Shown: positions 1 through 5,952 of the stretch, piece after piece | Layout: each line of letters begins with the position of its first letter | Numbering within the stretch: position 1 is the stretch's first letter | Source: JAYTXL01 sp043742955 | GTDB lineage: Bacteria > Verrucomicrobiota > Verrucomicrobiia > Limisphaerales > JAYTXL01 | Assembly: GCA_043742955.1 (NCBI GenBank) | Contig: JAYTXL010000149.1 | Coordinates: 1-9,412 of the forward strand | Length of the DNA: 9,412 bases | Direction of reading: 5' to 3' | Position numbers and translations under genes: made by a program | The notes under the pieces: generated by a model | Seen by the model: only the letters and a program-made list of their open reading frames with translations | What the model was told of the DNA's origin: nothing | The model's database searches: none

Positions 1-367
1 GCCCAACTCTCCCTGGTTAAACATCGAATCCTGCCCGATTGGAATTACACCCTTTACCCAAGGAAAAATCCGAATTAATTTTTGCACAAGCCCTAAGAGT
101 TGGCTTTACAAAACATGAACGAATCACAAGATGACCCACCCACGAATCACCTATGAACCAAACACTGCCGCCATCGGGAAATCCCGTCCGGCCGGTGCCG
201 ATGAAACCGGTGCCCCACGTTGGCCCGCAGCATCGTGCCCGAATCCCCCGATGTGTCTTAGAGCCGGTTTGAAAACTACAGGAATCAGCGCAAATCGTGC
301 TGCATTGTAGGCCCGGTGCCCTCACCGGGCGAGTTTTCAAACAGGCTCTAAGACTTGGTTACATTTC
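1..367. other. Intergenic region upstream of the transporter/acyltransferase fusion gene
   Basis: No convincing gene is visible here. The left 250 bases have lower GC content than the genes and contain short direct repeats: ACGAATCAC at 119-127 and 142-150, and CCGGTGCC at 192-199, 207-214 and again at 313-320 inside the repeat element. An ORF of 107 codons on the minus strand and one of 39 codons on the plus strand (153-272) both run into the inverted repeat and do not look like proteins. The right third is taken up by the structured element at 255-354. I see no clear sigma-70 promoter. If the fusion gene has its own promoter, that promoter lies in or beside the repeat element. Confidence 0.6.
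255..354. repeat. 100-bp structured inverted-repeat element (MITE- or REP-like candidate)
   Basis: Positions 255-277 and 332-354 are inverted repeats of 23 bp with 22 matches; the single mismatch is at 266 against 343. The 54 bases between them fold further. GCCCGGTG at 311-318 pairs perfectly with CACCGGGC at 323-330 around a 4-base loop. CTACA (276-280) can pair with TGTAG (306-310), enclosing CAGCGC (286-291) and GTGCTG (297-302) with one G-T wobble and a 5-base loop. The whole could form a three-way junction of one long stem and two hairpins. No target-site duplication is obvious at the ends, and the window holds only one copy. Terminal inverted repeats around a short non-coding core suggest a MITE or a REP/BIME-type element. 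A regulatory hairpin private to the downstream gene is the alternative. The structure is directly visible; its mobility is inference. Confidence 0.65.
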
Positions 368-3300
368 ATGAATCCACAAGAACCCACTCACGAGACCCCG
401 GGCTGGAAGCGCGGGTTCTGGAGCCTTATCGCCACCCAGTTTCAAGGCGCGTTTAGCGACAATGCGCTCAAAAGCCTGGTGATTTTCATCATCATTGGCA
501 CGCTGCCGCCCGACAAACGCGACCAATTGGTGCCCGTCGTGGGTGCGCTCTTCGCCCTGCCCTTCATCTTATTTTCCATGGCGGGTGGCTTCCTGGCTGA
601 CCGCTTCAGCAAGCGGACCATTACGATCGGGGTAAAAATATTCGAGATCTTCGTGATGCTCTTTGCGCTCGCGGCGTTGACCCTCCGGAACCTTCCGATG
701 GAGTTGGGCAGCATCTTCTTGATGGGCGTGCACAGTGCGTTGTTTGGACCCTCGAAATACGGTTTACTTCCGGAGTTGCTGTCGGAAAAACGACTCTCCT
801 GGGGCAATGGAATTGTGGAGCTGGGCACATTTCTGGCCATCATTCTGGGAACCATGGCGGGCGGGATTCTTTCGGACCTGTTCGGCAGCCAGCAACATTG
901 GTCCGGCGTTTTGTTGATCGGCCTGGCCGTGCTCGGGTTGATTACGAGCCTGGGCATCACCCGCGTTCCCGCCGCGAACCCGGGAAAGATATTCAATCCC
1001 AATCCCCTGTCGGATTTGGTCCGCCAAATGCGGCTGGCGCACAAAGATCGCACGCTCTGGCTGGCAGTGCTGGGCAACGCCTACTTTTTCTTTTTCGCCG
1101 CGTTGCTGCAATTCAACATTCTCATTTACGGCAAAGATGTGCTGGGGCTGGACGACACTCATAACAGCTATTTGAACGCCGCGCTGGCCATCGGCATCGG
1201 CCTGGGCAGTCTGGCCGCCGGGTACTTGTCTGGCGGGAAGATCGAGTACGGACTGATCCCGCTCGGCTCGCTTGGCCTCACGGCCTTTGGCGTCCTCCTC
1301 TGGCTGCCCGGGCTGACGTTTGGGGCGTTCGCCCTCGATCTCGCGTTGTTGGGATTCTTCGGCGGATTCTACATTGTGCCCATCAGCGCGCTCCTGCAGC
1401 ATCGTCCGGACAAGTCGGACAAAGGCGGAGTGCTCGCCGCCGCCAATCTGATGTCCTTCATCGGCGTATTTCTCGCGTCGGGTGTTTACTATCTGCTGGC
1501 CACGGTGGCGCAGCTCAGCCCCGCGTCCATCTTTCTCACCGGTGCCGGGCTCACGTTGCTGGGGACAATTTACCTCCTCATCCTGCTGCCGGATTCATTT
1601 CTCCGGCTGTTGCTGTGGATGCTGACCCATACGTTTTACCGGATCCGCGTGGTGGGCCGGGACAATATTCCGGAAAAGGGCGGCGCCCTGTTTGTGTGCA
1701 ACCATCTTTCCTTCGTGGACTCGCTCTTCCTGCTGGCGTCCACCGACCGCACCATCCGTTTCATGATTTCCAAAGAGTTGTTTGACAAGCCCTGGATCAG
1801 GCCCATCGCCCGCATCCTGGGAGCCATCCCCGTCTCGCCGCAGTTGCGTCCGCGGGAATCGGCCCAGTCGTTTGACGCCGCCCGGGCGGCGATTGAAGCG
1901 GGGGAAATTGTCTGCATCTTCGCCGAAGGCCAGATCACCCGGATCGGACAATTGCTGCCGTTTCAGCGGGGATTCGAGCGGATCATGGAGGGATTGCAGG
2001 CGCCGATTGTGCCGATCTGCCTCGACGGCGTTTGGGGCAGCATCTTCAGTTTCGAGAAGCGGAGGTTTTATTGGAAGCTGCCGCACCGCATTCCGTACCC
2101 GGTCACCGTGAGTTTTGGCCAGCCCATGCCGGCAAGCTCGACCGCGTTTGAAGTCCGACAGGTGGTGCAGCAGTTGCAAAGCGAATCGTGGCGGCTGCGC
2201 AAGGGGGAGATGCGTTTGCTTCACCATTCCTTCGTGGCCACCGCCCGTCGCTCCCCCTGGCGCGCCGCCATGGCCGACGGCGGTTCCAAGCCGCTGAGTT
2301 TTGGCGCGGTATTGATCCGGACCATTTTTCTGGCACGCCGTTTGAAACCCCGCTGGGCAGGACAGGAGATGGTCGGCGTGCTGCTGCCGCCGACCGTGCC
2401 CGGCGCCCTCGTGAATTTCGCGGCGCTGCTCCTGGGCAAAGTGCCGGTGAATCTTAACTACACCCTTTCCGAGGAGGCCATTGCCTCATGTGTGCGCCAA
2501 TGCGGGATCAAGACCGTGGTTTCCTCGAAGGCGTTTCTGGACCGGCTCAAGTTCAAAGTGCCCGGCGAAATCCTGTTGCTGGAGGAAATCGCCCGGCATC
2601 CAGGTCGCGGGGAAATGCTCACCGCACTGATGCTGGCTTTCACGATGCCCATCCGCCTGCTGGAAAAGGCCCTGGGCCACACCCGGACGATTACCATCGA
2701 CGATCTGGCCACGGTGATTTTCTCCAGTGGCAGCACGGGGGATCCCAAGGGCGTCATGCTGACACACCACAACATTGGCGCCAACGTCGAGCAACTGGGC
2801 CAGGTGTTCGCCCTTGACCACGAGGATATGTTCCTCGGCATCCTGCCGTTCTTTCACTCGTTCGGTTGCACGGGAACCCTGTGGCTGCCGGCGGTGCTTG
2901 GGGTGGGCGTGGTTTACCATCCCAACCCGGTGGACGGAAAAGGGATTGCCGGCATTGTGCGCGATCATGCGGTCACGTTCCTGCTGGCAACTCCGACCTT
3001 TTTGCAGATTTACATACGCGCCGCCGAGGCGGCGGATTTTGGGAGTCTGCGCTTTGTGATGGCGGGGGCGGAGAAAATGCCGGAGAGCCTGGCCGCTGCC
3101 TTCGAGGAGAAATTCGGCGTCCGGCCCGCCGAGGCGTACGGCTGCACCGAGTGCGCACCGGCGGTTACGGTGAATACGCGCGATCACCGGGAGGCCGGCC
3201 TCCGCCAAGCCGGCACCAAGCGCGGCAGCATTGGACATCCCCTGCCCGGCATCAGCGTTCGCATCGTGGATCCGGAGACCTTTCAGCCACTGCCGGCCGG

Positions 3301-3787
3301 CAAGGCCGGACTGCTCCTGGTCAATGGTCCCAATGTGATGAAGGGGTATCTGGGCCGCGAGGAAGCGACCGCCCAAGCCTTGCCCGACGGCTGGTATGTG
3401 ACGGGGGACGTTGCCCTGCTCGACGAGGAGGGATTCTTGCAAATCACGGATCGCCTCAGCCGCTTCAGCAAAATTGGTGGCGAGATGGTGCCGCACATCA
3501 AGATCGAGGAGAAGTTGCAGGAGCTGGCCGGAATCATTGAGCGGAGTTTCGCGGTGACGGGCGTGCCCGATGATCGAAAGGGCGAGCGCCTGATTGTTTT
3601 GCATACGCTCCCGGAACCATTGGTGAAAGCCGTGCTGGAAAAACTGCCGCAGCTCGACTTGCCGAACCTTTGGATTCCGAGGGCGGCACAGTTCTTCCAC
3701 ATCGCCGCGCTGCCGATCCTGGGCACGGGCAAAATTGACCTGCGAAAAATCCGCGAGCTGGCGCTCGAGTGTTCCGCCAAAATCTGA
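368..3787 (+). CDS. LplT-PlsC-Aas fusion: MFS lysophospholipid transporter / acyltransferase / acyl-ACP synthetase
   Basis: This 1139-residue protein has three parts. Residues 1 to about 415 form a many-helix MFS transporter like LplT, opening with FWSLIATQFQGAFSDNALK. Residues of about 420-620 are a PlsC-type acyltransferase with block I H446-x4-D451 (NHLSFVD) and block III FAEG at 518-521, where the family usually has FPEG. Residues from about 650 to the end are an AMP-forming acyl ligase: SSGSTGDPKG P-loop near 785, YGCTE, TGD at 1012-1014, and the C-terminal catalytic lysine K1122 in GTGKIDL. In E. coli, LplT (397 aa) flips lysophospholipid inward, and the separate Aas (719 aa) activates fatty acid on ACP and re-acylates 2-acyl-glycerophosphoethanolamine. 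The summed length matches a direct fusion of the two, placing the whole salvage pathway in one inner-membrane protein. The start is the only ATG before the conserved transporter sequence, but no Shine-Dalgarno sequence precedes it. It heads a two-gene operon. Confidence 0.93.
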   Translation: MNPQEPTHETPGWKRGFWSLIATQFQGAFSDNALKSLVIFIIIGTLPPDKRDQLVPVVGALFALPFILFSMAGGFLADRFSKRTITIGVKIFEIFVMLFALAALTLRNLPMELGSIFLMGVHSALFGPSKYGLLPELLSEKRLSWGNGIVELGTFLAIILGTMAGGILSDLFGSQQHWSGVLLIGLAVLGLITSLGITRVPAANPGKIFNPNPLSDLVRQMRLAHKDRTLWLAVLGNAYFFFFAALLQFNILIYGKDVLGLDDTHNSYLNAALAIGIGLGSLAAGYLSGGKIEYGLIPLGSLGLTAFGVLLWLPGLTFGAFALDLALLGFFGGFYIVPISALLQHRPDKSDKGGVLAAANLMSFIGVFLASGVYYLLATVAQLSPASIFLTGAGLTLLGTIYLLILLPDSFLRLLLWMLTHTFYRIRVVGRDNIPEKGGALFVCNHLSFVDSLFLLASTDRTIRFMISKELFDKPWIRPIARILGAIPVSPQLRPRESAQSFDAARAAIEAGEIVCIFAEGQITRIGQLLPFQRGFERIMEGLQAPIVPICLDGVWGSIFSFEKRRFYWKLPHRIPYPVTVSFGQPMPASSTAFEVRQVVQQLQSESWRLRKGEMRLLHHSFVATARRSPWRAAMADGGSKPLSFGAVLIRTIFLARRLKPRWAGQEMVGVLLPPTVPGALVNFAALLLGKVPVNLNYTLSEEAIASCVRQCGIKTVVSSKAFLDRLKFKVPGEILLLEEIARHPGRGEMLTALMLAFTMPIRLLEKALGHTRTITIDDLATVIFSSGSTGDPKGVMLTHHNIGANVEQLGQVFALDHEDMFLGILPFFHSFGCTGTLWLPAVLGVGVVYHPNPVDGKGIAGIVRDHAVTFLLATPTFLQIYIRAAEAADFGSLRFVMAGAEKMPESLAAAFEEKFGVRPAEAYGCTECAPAVTVNTRDHREAGLRQAGTKRGSIGHPLPGISVRIVDPETFQPLPAGKAGLLLVNGPNVMKGYLGREEATAQALPDGWYVTGDVALLDEEGFLQITDRLSRFSKIGGEMVPHIKIEEKLQELAGIIERSFAVTGVPDDRKGERLIVLHTLPEPLVKAVLEKLPQLDLPNLWIPRAAQFFHIAALPILGTGKIDLRKIRELALECSAKI

Positions 3788-3799
3788 AGCGAAAGTCCC

Positions 3800-5026
3800 A
3801 TGCAAAACGTCATCATTGATCGGCCTTACGAATTCGTGCCGCCACGCGAAAGCCGTTTCTGGCACGGGCTCATTCAACTGTGGTTGCCACGCTATTTGAA
3901 AAACAGCCACGGAGTGGAGACGGCGGAAATGAAGGGCACGGAGCATTTGCGTGAATCCCTTTCGCAGGGTCATGGAATTCTGCTGGCACCCAACCATTGC
4001 CGGCCCTGTGACCCGATGGTGCTCGGGCTGTTGTCGCAGGCGGTTGGCCGGCCCTTTCATGTGATGGCGAGCTGGCATGTGTTCATGCAGAGCCGCTTCA
4101 TGGGGTGGCTCCTGCCGCGCGCCGGCGCGTTCAGCGTTTATCGCGAGGGACTCGACCGCGTCGCGTTGAAAGCCGCCATGGAGATACTCGAGCAGGGACG
4201 ACGGCCGCTGGTGATTTTTCCGGAGGGCGTGATCACCCGCACCAATGACCGGATCGGCAGTTTGATGGAGGGCACGGCCTTCATCGCCCGGAGCGCCGCC
4301 AAACACCGCGTGGCTGCGTCACCGCCCGGCAAGGTGGTTATTCATCCGGTCGCCATCCGTTATCGATTTCAAGGTGACCTGACCGCCGCCCTCGGTTTGG
4401 CGCTCGGAGATATCGAGAAGCGGTTGTCCTGGCGCCCGCAACAAGGACTTCCGATCGTGGAGCGAGTGGCCAAGGTGGGCCAGGCACTGCTGACCCTCAA
4501 GGAAATGGAATACCTGGGGCAACCACAGGCGGGGACGGTCGCGGAGCGGCTGGCGAGATTGATTGATCACCTGGTGGAACCACTGGAAAAGGAATGGCTG
4601 AACGGCCAGCGGGAAAAGGATGTCGTCGCCCGGGTCAAACGCTTGCGCGTGGCGATCCTACCAGACATGATCGAGGGCGACATCGCGGAGGCCGAGCTTG
4701 AGCGGCGTTGGCGTCAACTCGCCGACCTTTATCTGGCGCAGCAGCTTTCTTTTTATCCGCCGGATTACCTCTCCTCCAAGCCCACAGCGGAGCGGCTGCT
4801 CGAAACCGTGGAGCGTTTTGAAGAAGACATCACCGATCAAGCCCGGGTGTATCGCCCCCTCCATGTGGACATCGAAGTAGGCCGGGCGATCGAGGTCAGC
4901 CCCGGGCGCGAACGCGGCGCTGGCGGCGATCCGCTGATGCAGAAGTTGCGCGATGAACTTGAAGCGTTGTTGAAGCGCGGTGCCGCCGACGCAAAGCCAT
5001 TTTCCACAACCGTGGCCGTTACTTAA
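3800..5026 (+). CDS. PlsC-like 1-acyl-glycerol-3-phosphate acyltransferase with long C-terminal extension
   Basis: This 408-residue protein carries the glycerolipid acyltransferase blocks: H66-x4-D71 in NHCRPCD, an arginine block at GAFSVYREG (about 108-117), FPEG at 140-143 and HPVAIRY (block IV). Such enzymes move an acyl chain from acyl-ACP or acyl-CoA to a lysolipid or glycerol-phosphate at the inner membrane face. The catalytic part ends near residue 220. The remaining 190 residues or so are mostly charged and helical, lack an obvious membrane span and match no domain I recognise, so the protein is clearly longer than a minimal PlsC of about 245 residues. It starts 12 bases after the fusion gene stops, with only a weak GAAAG upstream, so co-transcription and possibly coupled translation are likely. 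The acyl acceptor cannot be told from sequence: lysophosphatidate, a lysophospholipid or another lipid are all possible. Confidence 0.88.
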   Translation: MQNVIIDRPYEFVPPRESRFWHGLIQLWLPRYLKNSHGVETAEMKGTEHLRESLSQGHGILLAPNHCRPCDPMVLGLLSQAVGRPFHVMASWHVFMQSRFMGWLLPRAGAFSVYREGLDRVALKAAMEILEQGRRPLVIFPEGVITRTNDRIGSLMEGTAFIARSAAKHRVAASPPGKVVIHPVAIRYRFQGDLTAALGLALGDIEKRLSWRPQQGLPIVERVAKVGQALLTLKEMEYLGQPQAGTVAERLARLIDHLVEPLEKEWLNGQREKDVVARVKRLRVAILPDMIEGDIAEAELERRWRQLADLYLAQQLSFYPPDYLSSKPTAERLLETVERFEEDITDQARVYRPLHVDIEVGRAIEVSPGRERGAGGDPLMQKLRDELEALLKRGAADAKPFSTTVAVT

Positions 5027-5090
5027 GGCTCCCCACCAAATCAACCACGGCCATAGAAAACCGACTCATACGAAAGCGAACAAATGGCGA

Positions 5091-5152
5091 GCGCGGAGAC
5101 CAACCCAACCTGCCGGCATCCGCCTGGATCATTTGCACGGCCGGCTCCGCGC
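5091..5152. terminator. Possible stem-loop between convergent operons
   Basis: GCGCGGAG (5091-5098) is complementary to CTCCGCGC (5145-5152). Inside it, GCCGGC at 5112-5117 can pair with the copy at 5140-5145, which shares one base with the outer stem. Bases 5145-5156 also form a perfect 12-bp palindrome. The structure sits in the 132-bp gap where two convergent operons end, so it could mark 3' ends on both strands. No T-run follows on either strand, so it is not a canonical intrinsic terminator, and in GC-rich DNA such pairing may be chance. Confidence 0.25.
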
Positions 5153-5158
5153 GGAGAC

Positions 5159-5815
5159 TCACTTTGGCAGAAATGATTCCACCAGGGGAGTCAGGGTGCG
5201 GGCGACGTCGGAAGCGAACCAGGCAGCCAGCGCACCCGCAATGATATCGAGGGTGTAATGGGCGCGCAACAGCAGGACGACCACGGCCTCCAGAACGGCG
5301 ACCGCGCAGGCGAAACCGGTCAACCATCCCGGTGCAAGCTGTGAAACCTCAAGCGCCCCCAGCACCGCCAGCGCGGTGTGCCCCGAAAAGAAAAAATCAT
5401 TACTCACACCATACGTGACCAGCAGCGAGGGGAACCCGGGGTAGCGCCAGATGATTCCGGGCGGCGGCGGCAGCGTGCAAATCCCCTGGCAAATTTGCCG
5501 CAGGACAAACAACACAATCAGCGCCACAAATGGCTTCATCGTCGGCCCGAACACCGCCAGGCCGATCAGGGACAGGCCGAAGATATCGATGAAAAGCGAA
5601 CTCCCGATCAAAAGGCGATCGGCAACCTTCGCATGCGCCAGCAGATAGCGGTGCCAATTCGCGGTCAACCCGTGCAGGGCGTCGCCCAACCCGTTACCGA
5701 CTGACGCCTTGGCCCCGATGAGCTTTTGGGTCCAAAACCAGATCACCAAGGCGACCGCCACGACGACGACGCGCCAGCCATAATGGGAAAACGAAGTGGC
5801 GGCCAGAATGTTCAT
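5159..5815 (-). CDS. Sphingomyelin-synthase-like PAP2_C membrane enzyme
   Basis: This 218-residue hydrophobic protein has about five to six membrane segments and the motifs of the PAP2_C/sphingomyelin synthase branch of lipid phosphate phosphatases. RQICQGICTLPPPPG (106-120) resembles the family's region rich in TLP and proline. SGHT (144-147) supplies H146. HYTLD (186-190) supplies H186 and D190. These give the His-His-Asp triad used by sphingomyelin synthases to move a phospho-head group between lipids through a phospho-histidine. The arginine-rich first motif of classic PAP2 phosphatases is absent, which favours the PAP2_C branch. The substrate is unknown: head-group transfer to ceramide or diacylglycerol, or simple lipid phosphate hydrolysis, are all possible. 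It is the last gene of the minus-strand operon, 20 bases after the 38-codon ORF, and has no strong Shine-Dalgarno sequence. Confidence 0.8.
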   Translation of the reverse strand: MNILAATSFSHYGWRVVVVAVALVIWFWTQKLIGAKASVGNGLGDALHGLTANWHRYLLAHAKVADRLLIGSSLFIDIFGLSLIGLAVFGPTMKPFVALIVLFVLRQICQGICTLPPPPGIIWRYPGFPSLLVTYGVSNDFFFSGHTALAVLGALEVSQLAPGWLTGFACAVAVLEAVVVLLLRAHYTLDIIAGALAAWFASDVARTLTPLVESFLPK

Positions 5816-5835
5816 AAGCGCATGCCAAATGGGGA

Positions 5836-5952
5836 CTATCGGCGGTGTCTTAGAAAGACTGCGCGCAACGTCTCCATCTGCGCGCTCAATTCGTCCAACT
5901 GTTGGCCCGGGCCGGGACCGAAAAGTCCCGGGAAAATTGCGGGTGTTTTCAT
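5836..5952 (-). CDS. Candidate 38-residue protein translationally coupled to the upstream acyltransferase fusion
   Basis: The ATG at 5952-5950 overlaps the TGA stop of the upstream gene by one base (TGATG), a classic arrangement for translational coupling. The frame runs 38 codons to TAG at 5838-5836 and ends 20 bases before the PAP2_C-like gene. It therefore neatly fills an otherwise empty gap within the operon. The product begins MKTPAIFPGLFGPGPG, a Gly/Pro-rich stretch. It continues with QQLDELSAQMETLRAVFL, which would make an amphipathic helix with leucines spaced for a coiled coil, and ends in a basic LRHRR tail. There is no signal peptide or membrane span. I recognise no family. An AGGA lies about 17 bases upstream, too far for normal initiation, so expression would depend on coupling. 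The arrangement and sensible composition support it, but chance is possible for so short an ORF. Confidence 0.45.
   Translation of the reverse strand: MKTPAIFPGLFGPGPGQQLDELSAQMETLRAVFLRHRR

Noticed and set aside
1..24. Possible minus-strand gene start at ATG 24-22 (MFNQGELG) running off the left edge, with AGGA 4 bases upstream
   Set aside because: Only eight codons are visible, so coding cannot be supported.
153..272. 39-codon plus-strand ORF beginning MNQTLPPSGNPVRPVP
   Set aside because: It has no ribosome site or recognisable similarity, and its end runs into the inverted repeat.
17..340. 107-codon minus-strand ORF upstream of the first gene
   Set aside because: Composition is not protein-like and it starts within the inverted-repeat element.
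2486..4306. 606-codon open frame on the minus strand
   Set aside because: It lies antisense to the well-supported fusion and acyltransferase genes, crosses their boundary, and its translation (rich in Gln, His and Arg) shows no domain. It is a mirror frame of GC-rich coding DNA.
5912..5931. Hairpin CCGGGAC-CGAAAA-GTCCCGG downstream of the acyltransferase/NlpC-P60 gene as a terminator
   Set aside because: It has a 7-bp stem but no T-run follows, and it lies inside the candidate 38-codon ORF in the middle of an apparent operon.
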